From the NCBI GenBank assembly GCA_021234155.1, contig JAJEKV010000291.1:124001-188000 (forward strand): DNA of 64,000 bases. Reading direction: 5' to 3'. A program made the translations under genes and the position numbers. The notes under the pieces were generated by a model, which was not told the origin of the DNA, ran no database searches, and was given only the letters and a program-made list of their open reading frames with translations. This document shows, piece after piece, positions 13,001 through 22,569 of the stretch (its first letter is position 1; every line of letters begins with the position of its first letter). Source of the DNA: Isoetes taiwanensis (lineage: Eukaryota; Streptophyta; Lycopodiopsida; Isoetales; Isoetaceae).

Positions 13001-13161
13001 CGTTAATAATTGTAGATAAAGTCAACCTGTGATATTTAGAGGGTTTATTTTTTCCATTGGAAGTTATATGCTTCATTTTTTAATATTACCAATGTTGTAG
13101 ATAATGATCAATGTTGTTGATTGCAATGCAGCATGTGCAAATAGGGCGGTCGCCCAATTTT
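10033..13161. repeat. Palindrome family A (AAATTGGGCG / CGCCCAATTT)
   Basis: Inverted copies of AAATTGGGCG with a spacer of zero to a few bases recur. The clearest are 11403-11426 (arms CAAATTGGGCG, spacer AG, both arms perfect), 12021-12042 (a perfect 22-bp palindrome), 12147-12170, 13138-13161, 10033-10055, 11507-11530, 11608-11631 and 11685-11706, with half sites near 10129, 11785 and 12228. All lie inside the transposase 2 intron. The half site shares AAATTGGG with the terminal inverted repeats, which suggests a binding site for an element protein. Confidence 0.75.
11455..11656 (+). repeat. 101-bp tandem duplication
   Basis: Two adjacent copies of a segment running from attctaatacttatattcc to attaggtcttcttcccct repeat with a period of 101 bp and are nearly identical. 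Each copy contains one family A dyad motif. Confidence 0.85.
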
Positions 13162-14934
13162 CATTAACATGGCACATGGAAAATAAAAACTTACATCGTG
13201 GATAGTATAATATGTTATAAAACACATATTATATAACCATGTATTTTATAATATTTTTTATTAAATAGTTGTATGGGTATCAAATAGTTGGGGGTTCAAG
13301 CTATATTAGCTTACAATTCTTTCAGCGTTCTTTATATTTTGGATGAGAATGTACACTTTAGATCCTTGTTCGAGGTAATTTGGGAACTGTATGGACTTGG
13401 GGAAAGTCCAAAAATAATGAAATTGTGCTTTTTAGGTGCAGGAGACCTTCATTAAAAAAGGTGGACAGCCAAAAACCAAGGATGTTATGAAGCTAGTTTA
13501 CAAATCCACTTCTCTGCAAGAGTTTTTTGTGCATGCCAAGAGTGTTATTAAGCAGTTTATTCCTCACAACTACACTGCTAGATGGCAGGCTGAAAAGTTC
13601 AAAGACTGCTTGCAAACATTCCCTCCAGGTACAATGGTACATGTCATTGATTTTGCAGAAAACTATACCTTTAAGATACAGCAGGAAATACAAACCCTCC
13701 ATTGGAGAAATGACCAGTGCACGCTTCTAGTGCACATAACATATAGACATGCAAAAGATGGTGAGAAGGCAAACCTGGTTGTTGGTGACAGGAAGATTGT
13801 GAAGGAAACAAATTTCTACATCTCTGATGATAGGGACCATGATTGCTTATTTGTGCGGCATTGTTTGCAAAGGCATAGTGATGCTCTTAAAAGCTGGAAA
13901 TATAGAAGTTGATAACCATGTTTTACTGGTGGGATGGATGTCTTTGCTTTCGGTTCAAATCAGCAAGAGCATTTTATTATTTAGGCGGTATTTTTCGGAT
14001 GAGAGGCATCAAGATAACTTGGCACTTCTTTGCCTCACTCATGGAAAAGGCGACACGATGGTGCGAGTCGCGATGATCAAAAGAGTTCTTACAAGTGAGA
14101 TCTTTGAAAAGAAATTCCACACCACTAAGAAATGCGTAAGATGATCTTTGTACTTTTTCTGAGAGGTACTTTAGTGAAAAGGGAAAGCGAAAAGACTATA
14201 ATTCTATCGGTACACATTTCTTCTCACTACATTTTTACTATTCAAAAGGTGTTCTCATTTTGCATGCTTTTGTAGGAACTTTTGGCTTATCGGACTTGGA
14301 GAAGTAGACGAGGTCTATCGAGGTATATTTGTGACACTTTAAAGGGACGAAAAAAGTTCACATGATCGGACCTTTTGTAAAAGAAAGGCTGTTATGATGG
14401 CACACAAAACACTTTCATGTTTTGTGATGCATCTTTGGAAGGGTCTATGTAAGAGTTGTGTGAATTTGATAAGAGCAGGTGCCTTTGTCTATTCTGAACT
14501 CAAACCAAAGGAGGTGGATCGAGAAGATATAATTGAGCATGTGCGGTTTGAGGGTGACAATCGGTGGAAAGCTAGCCTCATAGAGCCGGTGACAACTTTG
14601 CCATTGTTAGCGAACCCGGTACAAAAACAAGTATGATTTTTGGCTAGTAAAGTTCTCGAGGCCATGCATGTAGTAGAAAGCGGCTTTTGTAGATGGTGGG
14701 GTGCAAAATTCAGCGAGAAGAGAGCACATCATTACAGGGGAAGTACTATGAGTTGAGGTCGACAAAAAATATGAACCCGGTAAACAAGCCCGGACCGTGC
14801 AACTATTCTCATCTTGTTATTCTTTGTCAAAGTTGAATTGCGAAAGATGTCTTGACGAGGAAAACATGTATAAGTTGTCGAAGAAGCATACGAGCAAATA
14901 ATTAATTGCTTACCTCCGGCGAGACTCGAAGCAA

Positions 14935-15250
14935 ATGTGATGTCTGCGGTTTCAAAAAACGGTGCTAAAAGTACATCCAAGAATGCAGATTCGGGAAGTT
15001 GATGTGATGTCTGCGGTTGCCAAGAAATCTGGTGCTAAAAGTAAAGTCAAAAAGCGGACTTCGGCAACAAATGTGATGTCTGCGGTTTCCAAGAAATCTG
15101 GTGCTAAAAGTACATCCAAGAATGCGGTCGGGAAGGCGATGTGATATGCGGTTGCCAAGAAATCACGGTGCTAAAAGTAAGTCCAAAAAGCGGGACTTCG
15201 GCAACAAATGTGATGTCTAAAGTTTCCAAAAATCTGCGGCTAAAGGACTT
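14935..15250 (+). repeat. About 68-bp coding tandem repeats (Lys/Ser/Ala tail)
   Basis: Five units begin with GTGATGTCTGCGGT or close variants at about 14937, 15004, 15073, 15141 and 15210. In frame they encode VMSAVSKKSGAKSK followed by a short variable part, a basic repeat that forms the C-terminus of transposase 2 and could bind DNA or direct nuclear import. Units differ by small indels that break the frame. Confidence 0.7.
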
Positions 15251-15414
15251 CCAAGAAATCTTAGATGATTTCTTAACTTGTAACTTGTAAATGAAGTGAA
15301 TGTAACTTGTAAAGAATTGATCGTAATACAAAAATTTTACCGACTCTCCATATCCTCCTTGTATCTCAAATTAAATTTGTTGTGCGAAGATGATCATTTT
15401 TGTACTAAGATATC

Positions 15415-15640
15415 CGGGATGCTTGGGGGTGCTTCGAGGTGCTTGGGGGTGCTTTTTGAGGTGCTTGGGGTGCTTTTCGAGATGCTTGGGGGCAGGGGTA
15501 TTACCCGAGGGAATATTCGGTGGGAATATTTCCTTGACAAAGGTACCCATGGAATATTCCCTTGCAAGTTTCGAGTTCTAGATTCCATAAGGGTCTTACC
15601 TTGGGAATATTTCATTGCGAATATTCCCTTGCACGCTTTG
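15415..15640 (+). repeat. GGTGCTT repeats and GGGAATATTCCC dyads
   Basis: From 15420 to 15500 the sequence is a run of tgcttgggggtgctt(t/c)gagg variants. It is followed by several copies of GGAATATTCC in direct and inverted form (about 15508-15630). Short runs of the same GGTGCTT type occur near 7078-7105 and 19070-19085. It lies just downstream of transposase 2. Confidence 0.6.
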
Positions 15641-15846
15641 AACTTAGAGGAATTTGAACTTAGATGAGATGTATTTGAACTTAGATGTATTTGAACTTAG
15701 ATGAATTTTAAACTTAGATGAATTTTTTGAACTTAGATGAATTTTAAACTTAGATGAATTTTGAACTTAGATGAATTTGAACTCTGGATGAATTTGAAAC
15801 TTAGATGAATTTGAGCTTATATGAATTTGAATTTACATGAATTTGA
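15640..15846 (+). repeat. 17-18 bp minisatellite
   Basis: About eleven degenerate tandem copies of a unit like gaacttagatgaatttt are seen, with some units carrying indels. It lies beyond the transposase 2 gene and shows no coding role. Confidence 0.85.
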
Positions 15847-16206
15847 AGCGGGCAGACCGAATTCAAGAAAAACACGGGGAAAATCAATCAAGTTCAGTAC
15901 TGTGCACAAAATCAAAAATCTGTTTGTATTTCATATCAAAAAAATTGCAAAGCCGCGATTACAATATCGATGAAGAGTGTAAGAACATTCAACATCTCTT
16001 CCACCTGGTATATAAGTTAAAATATACATGAAGTTAACACGGTTTGTTAACTTGCAAAATCTGTCATTACATAACTTTGTTTCTTTGTAGGAATAACTTA
16101 AGTTTCCAAAATGATACATACCGAACTGTATTGCTTGAATACATCCACGTCCCGAATATTAACACCAAATATTAACTTAGAATATTAACAAACCTGCGGG
16201 TCTATT
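15847..16206. other. Noncoding spacer
   Basis: No recognisable gene or repeat family is seen between the minisatellite and the minus-strand frames that start at 16207. Confidence 0.35.
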
Positions 16207-17620
16207 TTAACGAGAATCTTCTTCTTCACTCTTTGCGCATAGTATTGGCCAAGTGTTTTGCGTCCACATCATCTTCACTCTCATCACCATCTTCATTTTC
16301 ATCGGCTTCTTCACTTTCTCCAACATCGTATCTTCTTTCATTGCCTCTTCATCTCCAACATCAGCTTCTTTTCGGCAAGAACCACTTTTTTTGTAACATG
16401 ATCTTCTTCTACATTTGTAGCGGTGTACGTACATGTGTCGACTCACCTTCTTTAGCAACTTCTTTACCACCTAGTATTTCATTGCAAACCCCTGAATAGC
16501 CTCATCAAGCTGCAGAGGTATCCTTTGTGCTTATGCGATCTATTTGTGGATTACATATAGGATTAACTCTATGCACAAAAAGCATCTCGAACAAACCTCT
16601 ACACACCAAAGGAACTCATGCGGGTTAACAACACCGGAACAAGCTGGTATTGAACTAGACCCCGGATACCGGACATGGTTGACAAAACCAGTCACAACTA
16701 GCACCAAAATTTGAATGCTCTATACCAAGACCTGATTGTTTATCGTGTCCTCAACTTCATTGCTCAATAAACCCCTTTGCTCTTGTTCAAACTTCGGTTT
16801 GCAAACCCTGCTTTGCTTTCTCTGAGGCCCTGCTTGCAAACCCCGCTGCTCTTGTTCAAAAGTACGTCCAAAAGCTCGTTTTGATGATCAATTTTTTCCC
16901 CCTCAGCTCCAACTTTCTCCTTCCTTTTTTGGTCTTCTTTTCCACACGTTTGGTAAGCGGGGTGTAGTAAAAGGAACAAAAAAAAAAAAAAAAAAAAAAT
17001 AGTAAGCATTCAAGAATTTACCAATATCATTAGTAATGGTAATGGTAATTGGTTCATACCATCAGTTCCCTTATTTGGAGTCTTCCACTTCCTAGGCATG
17101 CTTTTCCTGCCTTTCTTACACAATGCGTGGGCATGGCATCATCAAAATCTAATACTTTAGCAACCCCATCTTCTGCAGCATTTGTGTGGTACTCTGCTTT
17201 TGGGATTGAGCTAATGTGTTGCTCGATCATCCGCAAGACCATCGGCCGGTATTGTATTCACATTTAGATGCGGTGGCCTTCTTTGGACTCTTGGTGTTAG
17301 TGGCCTTCTTTGGACTCTTGGTGTTTTTGGGGATGCTGGATCCTGCAAAATCAATAAAGCAATTAACATCTTCTACACATGAATCCATACACAACAGCAA
17401 ACATGTTTTACACGTAATCTCGACTTGTTCTCTGCGGACCTTCCTCTTCTTTTTTGCTCCCCGCAATGCACAAATGTTAATTAAAAGAATTTACATTCTT
17501 CTACATTCTAATTCAATTATGCAATGCAATTACCTTTTCCAGCTGGATTTGGTCATGGCTCTGGTTATAGGCCTTCTTTTCATGTTGTTATCATCATTGT
17601 TTGGAGTTTCATAATCACTT
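16207..17620 (-). pseudogene. Candidate basic/acidic nuclear protein gene, unrecognised
   Basis: Short minus-strand frames suggest exons of one gene. About 17440-17466 encode AKKKRKVRREQ, resembling a classical nuclear localisation signal. About 17270-17340 encode a duplicated KSPKKAT motif. About 16220-16330 give in one frame an acidic stretch (GESEEADENEDGDESEDD). Poly-A/T runs and splice-like sites separate them. No domain is recognised, and the exon order and start are not fixed. It lies directly downstream of the RING-like gene on the same strand and could be its continuation. Confidence 0.3.
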
Positions 17621-17663
17621 GAAAGCGTAATACGATCCCCTGTCATTGTCCCCCTGAAACTTC

Positions 17664-18741
17664 TTACGGATCAGGGGATATGATCGCATATCCCCACTGT
17701 GTCGGCAATCCTGTAGGTATAGTTGCCTTGCATACTATCTGACACAAATTCTCCAAGCACAATTGGAAGCATAGTAGATGGTATGAGTGTCCACAATCTA
17801 ATGTCACCTGCAACTGAAACTGTGTGTCAAAAGAAAGCATGCAGGCCTTGCATCCATCCTCCCCATCTACAACTGTCCATTCACCTGCACATGGTTTGAT
17901 CAAAGACTTGTGAAGGTAATTAGATCCAAGTCTGTTCAAGTTAGAAATGGCGTTCTGAAAATCTTTGTTGAGTTGTCGGCAAGAAGACAAGCGCAACTCA
18001 AGGTCTTGTGCACGCATCCGAAAGGCACTCCTCTTCTCTATCATGCTTTTTTTTTTCCTTACCATACTTAAGAGAGATAAACCCATACCATCACCCTGCT
18101 TTGCAAGTTCATTCAGGGCTCCATCTTCTTCTGGAAATTCAGAACCGAAATCTATAATGCAACTTTTTTGCTCTTGAATATCCCCTGCAAGTGCCATGCA
18201 AGCATCTTCATAAGCAGAAATCATGCCATCAAGCCTACATACCTCATTGTGCGACTCAACGGCTCTAGAAGACATGCTTTTTAATTCAGGTTTACGATGT
18301 ACCGCCCTATCTTGCAATGCTTCAAGTCCCACATTTATATTCTTTAAGCATGTCTCAGCCACTACATCCCTGTACTTAAACATTTTCTGGGCTGGTTCAT
18401 ACCTGGTAAATGCAAACTTTGCCCAGTTAACCAAATATTTTGCAGGGGCGTGTCTTGCTTTTCTTGTATTACGCCATGCAAAAGCTCTTGCAAAATAAAC
18501 CCTTGCTTCCTTGTTCTTGATCCCAAAGCGGGTACACTTTCGACGCCAAATCCCTAACCGGTCTTTGCAAACTCGGTAGGGCTTTGTGTAGTTTGATTTT
18601 TCCCTCCTTCATTAGCTCGACCATACCTGCTAGGAAATCTTACGGAGGGCATTCATCCCAAGTTATTGTCTCGGGATCCCTTCCCTCATTACATAGCCCT
18701 CGAAACTTAGCGAACTCCTCATTTGTAGTAGCGACTTTCAT
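17664..18741 (-). pseudogene. Coiled-coil protein with RING-like C-terminus
   Basis: The likely ATG at 18741 opens MKVATTNEEFAKFRGLCNEG; one TAA (about 18650) and a frameshift near 18440 interrupt the frame, after which a 256-residue stretch runs to the stop at 17664. The middle is helical and charged. The C-terminus has CKAC, then CGHSYHLLC and a final Cys pair (CQIVC), the spacing of a RING/zinc-binding fold, followed by IPTG-PTQWGY. Function is unknown; RING proteins are often ubiquitin ligases, but here a DNA- or protein-binding role is equally likely. It belongs to the giant element's cargo. Confidence 0.5.
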
Positions 18742-19121
18742 CCGGAAATGCAAGAGGAAAATTAAGAAAGAACTAAGTTTTTGGCGAAAAGAAAAGAAAG
18801 GATATCAAGAAACCTAAAACTAACTTTTTTTTTTTTTTCTCAGTAGAAATTTGGCGAATCATTGCTTTGCTACACCGCCATTTCCAAATAATTTCACGAA
18901 AAATGACATGCAATGATCCTCCTCCTCGCGCTCGATTCATACCGGAGGTCGGAGTACAAAGTGAAAAGCTATTGGCGGGAACCCTATTTTGTGGCGGGGA
19001 AGTGGCGGGAATCTTTCCTCCAGCCCGGCAAAACGTCAATGAAAGCCCCCACCATAAAAACCAAAGCGGGGTGCTTGGGGGGTGCTTTCATTTCGCAAAA
19101 TTGTCCCCAAAAGCGCGCTTA
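18742..19121. other. Spacer between the RING-like gene and the acidic gene
   Basis: It contains an oligo-T run (18828-18838), GGTGCTT-type sequence and GCGGGAA repeats near 18970-19020, but no clear gene. It probably includes the promoters of the flanking divergent genes. Confidence 0.35.
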
Positions 19122-19437
19122 TACCCTGAAGAACCCCTCTCTTCCCCGCTCATCGATTTCCTTGCCCAATTCTCCTCGATTCGATTGAGGAGGATGATGC
19201 TGATTTTGAAGAGGAGGAGTTGAGCTCCTCTGATTCCTCTGATTCTGAAGAGGAGGAAGAGGAGGAAGAGGAGGAGTTGGAGGAAGAGGAGGAGATGTCC
19301 TCCCAAGAGCATGAAACCGCTCTGCTTCGGGGTTGGCTTGACCCTGAAACAGAGAATGAAATCTCGGAGGAGGAGGAGGAGGAGGAGGAGGAGGAGGAGG
19401 AGGAAGGTCGACAGTTCGACCAATTTTGGAGTGGTTA
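19122..19437 (+). CDS. Highly acidic Glu/Ser-rich protein fragment
   Basis: An open frame from after a TGA at about 19121 to the TAA at 19435-19437 encodes LDSIEEDDADFEEEE followed by Ser/Asp/Glu runs, then HETALLRGWLDPETENE and a long Glu run ending RQFDQFWSG. There is no ATG before 19293, so an upstream exon is likely. It is low-complexity apart from the central segment. Acidic proteins of this kind occur next to transposases in large elements, but no function can be assigned. The proline-rich frame on the other strand is only its shadow. Confidence 0.4.
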
Positions 19438-20196
19438 AGAGATGAAACATGTTTGCATGTGATTTCTTTTTGTTTTTGTTTTTGTTTTGCACCTTTCTTT
19501 TTCTTTTCTAACATCTTTCTTTCTTCTTTGTTTGCGTGGAAGAAGAGTGATCTGAGATCCGGGCGCCCATTTTTTTGTTTCCATTCTTACAGAAGTTTTG
19601 GACACGCCTCCGGGCAATTTTTTTTTTAAAATTGTGTGAAAAGCCTTCGGGCAACTGCTTCCAAGCCTTCGGGCATCTGTACATACAACTGTTTTTAATG
19701 AAATCAAACAGTTTTCTTCATAAACTTTGTCTTCAAAGCAGTTTTCTTGAAACAGTTTTTACGTACATAAATATTTTTGGATAAAATCAAATCGTATTCT
19801 CCAATTATTTTGGCTCCAAGCTGTTTTCTCTAAAATTTTGTCTCTCTAGAATTTTGTATCTGCAAATTTTGTCTCAACAAAGTCTCGGGAACACTATAAA
19901 TCAACCACATGAGAAATCTCTGATTCGTCACAGTAACCATAGGAAATTTTCCTATACGACCTAAAACAATTCCCCAACCTTACAAGTCATTTTTTAGCCT
20001 TCATAATTTTGCCTTTAAAATCATTTTTAATGTAGCCTATATAAAATTTCTAAATTCTATTTTTTCGAATGCAATAAATGGAATAAAATGCCGTGAGAAT
20101 TTATTGCATGAAATGCAATATTCTCCATATATACCATATACATGTCATGTCGGAAGGAAGAAGACCGACGCGGGCGTGTTAATTCAAGCAATCAAT
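19438..20196. other. Noncoding spacer
   Basis: The region is T-rich, with short internal repeats (ttcgggcaactg/tcgggcatctg, about 19645-19680; attttgtctc, about 19835-19880). No gene is seen. It leads into the second TATA module. Confidence 0.4.
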
Positions 20197-20256
20197 TATT
20201 CACGCTAACTTATTTCTAATTGTGCCTATATAAATCCATTTTACGCTCTCAAAGTT
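20197..20256 (+). promoter_or_regulatory. TATA promoter module, copy 2
   Basis: ATTATTCACGCTAA, CCTATATAAATCC (TATA at 20227-20235), five bases, then ACGCTCTCAA. This matches the module at 6881-6935 block by block, with identical spacing after the TATA. GAGAATTTATT and GGCGTGTTA also recur upstream in both (6793/20095 and 6857/20174). It suggests a common promoter class for element genes. Confidence 0.65.
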
Positions 20257-21830
20257 CCTACATTTTCTTCCTTCCTTCATACGATTTGCCGGTTGCGCTT
20301 CTGCTGTGTTTGGATCCGCCGTCCCGAAATCTTGGTGAGCAGATTTATATTCATCAATGTTAGATGTTTGGTTTCGGCAATTCCTAACTTACTAAAAGAC
20401 TCCGCCTTTTGTTCTGTAGCATCTGTAGCAGAGGAAATCGGAGACTCAGAATCGAAAAGCCTCGGAATTAAAACCACAAGCATAGTCCTCCGTTCTTCGA
20501 ATCCTTCCAGCCTCAGAACTCAAGGTTAGTTTTCATTTAGTTTTAAGTTGCATCTCAATGGCAGGTTTAATCCAAGAAGACAAGCTTTTGCATTTGCTCG
20601 AGCGAGGCAGGAAGAGATGATGTTTATGAAAACCAGAATAGTTTTTATAAACTTCATACGCTTCTTTTGTTCAGTAAATTCTTGAGTTTCTCTCTTCCTG
20701 AATTAATCATGCTATTGCATGCAAGTTTCTATTATGAATGTGTAGTAGAAAGCATTAGAAAAATCTGAAAGATAATATTTGAAACACGCTAAGCGTGTTT
20801 TAGGGTAACCTTAGCCTTCAACATGAATACACGCTCGGCGTGCATTCAGCAGGGAGGGAGAAAAAAAAAACCTGTACAGATAGATAAGTAAATAGATAAA
20901 GGGCGAGCAATTATTTACACTGACTGGCTATGAATGCACGCCGAAGCGCAATACGCTTTTCCTATATAGCGCTTTTACGCCGGCGTGCAAACAATTGTAT
21001 CCCTACTTTCAACTTTTACGCTAAACACGCCGGGCGTGTCTCTTTAGTTTCTAAGTTTATAAATAAAGAAATATAACACGCCAGCGTGAATACCGACATT
21101 CGCTCACTTCCTATTGATAGATGCCGGGTTACATTAATCACCCGGTTGGTGGCGAAGATGGATTGGAATTACATTTGGGCTAAAGAATCACACAGACCAG
21201 CCTCAGTTTCGGCTCCAATCTCCGGTCCGGTTGAACGCGGCCGAGCACCGGTTCGGGTGGAGCACCGATCTTGCAACCCCGGAGTACTTGGATCAAGTAA
21301 TGATGATGGCACAGAGCGCAGGCAATGATAGATCCGGGCTCGGGGCCCTTGTAATCGCATACGGAGGCTCGCCCTCTTATCTAATCTTCGAGAATGCAAG
21401 ACATGCATTGATCGAGAGTGAATCGGTGATCCGTCACCGACATTCAAAATGAGGAGCGTTTTTCTTTAGTGGTTAGCCTCTATGCCCGGATGCCCCAACA
21501 CGAACCACTACCACAGGCGGTATACGATGCAATGGAGATGGCTCAACCAATGGAACCACTACCGCAGGCGCTATACGATGCATTGGAGGTTCAACCAATG
21601 GAGCAGGAGGTGGAGCAAGAGGAGGAGGAGGAGGTGGAGGTGGAGCAAAGGGGGTGGTGGAGCTAGAGCCCGGTGTTTTTCTTTGGGGTTTTACCGGAAG
21701 AATTCACTATGCCTGCAATGGCAATGGGAGATCGATAGCCCGGCTACTCAGTATGGCGGGCTTGAAACGATGATGTCCGGGATTTTGTCCGGTTTATCCG
21801 GTTTATCCAGATTATATATACAATTGTAAT
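20257..21830 (+). pseudogene. Candidate spliced gene behind promoter 2, unrecognised
   Basis: No family is recognised. Frames that may be exons are 20293-20524; about 21230-21450, encoding RFGWSTDLATPEYLDQVM and GALVIAYGGSPSYL up to a TGA; and 21469-21666, encoding a duplicated PLPQA(V/L)YDA(M/L)E motif followed by an acidic EQEEEEEVEVEQ stretch. Between them (20760-21095) the spacer carries six palindromes of family B. Frames shift between the segments, so exon boundaries are unproven. Confidence 0.3.
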
Positions 21831-22569
21831 CTTTTTCCAATGAATACAACAAATTTTGTCTACTTCTATATTTCTACAATGTAATACATGTTACATACCT
21901 TTTTTAAGCGGTTTCTTGGCCATGCAACAAATGTTCCAACACTTTCTCCAACCGTATCCCCACCGGGGTGTCTGCGAGGTAAAGCTTCATCCATAGCGCA
22001 GCAGTTAATCACTGTAACTCGGACATACTTATCCCCGAGCGGAATTCCATGACGGTTCTGATCCGGATCGATGGAGTCGATCTTGCATAATCCTACTTTC
22101 CTTTTACGATTTGTAGTTAACATGAAACATTCATCTTCGACCTTGCGCAGAAAATTGCTATTGAACACCTACTATTGGAAATTAATGTTCAAGCTATTGG
22201 AATGAGATGAGTACCCAAGTGCGTCAGAGCCATTCTTGAGAAGCTGATTTGAGTCTCTGAAGCTGATTTGAGAAGCTGAAGGCGCTATGGAAACTCTGGC
22301 TTCGGGGAAAATTCGAATTAGAAGAAAGATTAGGTTAACTACGTTTTAGGGGATAAATTTGGCGGGATTTTAAAAACTTAATGAAAGAAGTCGGTGGATC
22401 GGGTCTTCGTCATTATTATTTGTATGTGTCAAGAATATTTTAAACCGCATTTTGTGTTTTCTTGAAATTCAAATTTCTCTTTTTCTCGTCTGGTAGCAAA
22501 AGCTATTTCTTGAGCAGCTTCGGCGTATCCGAAGCGACCTTCCGACTCTCTGTTACTAGGCGACTCGAG

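Larger units (their letters stand above)
8877..13434 (+). other. 4.56-kb intron of transposase 2
   Basis: The exon ends GAAAAG before GTGACTCAC and resumes after TTTTTAG with GTGCAGGAGACC; joining keeps the frame (FEK-VQETF). The intron is large and holds a minus-strand fragment of another transposase C-terminus (9072-9497), a poly-A run (10101-10122), two short tandem duplications (about 10690-10860 and 11003-11105), a 101-bp tandem duplication and most copies of the AAATTGGGCG palindrome. Confidence 0.6.
6968..15264 (+). pseudogene. Transposase 2 of the giant element (DDE-like, spliced)
   Basis: The gene begins 52 bp after a TATA module with MALTSGFMKN at ATG 6968; exon structure up to 8400 is unclear because of frame breaks. 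From 8490 the protein reads LRLFEALKPKFV, NERETCCCIYH, a Cys cluster (CDCQCKVCGVGPTC), LWKSFLCEKN and CADCGIKKFQLCP up to KVEWKNFEK. After an intron (8877-13434) it continues VQETFIKKGG, VHVIDFAENYTF (catalytic Asp, about 13648), VHITYRH, FYISDDRDHD, then after a frameshift WWDGC ... RFKSARAFY (second catalytic Asp, 13927 onward) and ITWHFFA. Later parts hold GTKKVH and a lysine-rich repeat tail ending at the TAG at 15262. These are the family's diagnostic blocks in order. Frameshifts at about 13910 and 14100 and several stops make this copy inactive as read. Confidence 0.72.

Noticed and set aside
6968-15264. Reading the 13436-13912 frame as a host enzyme
   Set aside because: Its DFAEN, HITYRH and downstream DGC motifs match the transposase-like family and the upstream Cys-rich exon joins in frame.
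19119-19514. Proline-rich protein on the minus strand
   Set aside because: It is the antisense shadow of the glutamate-rich frame on the plus strand.
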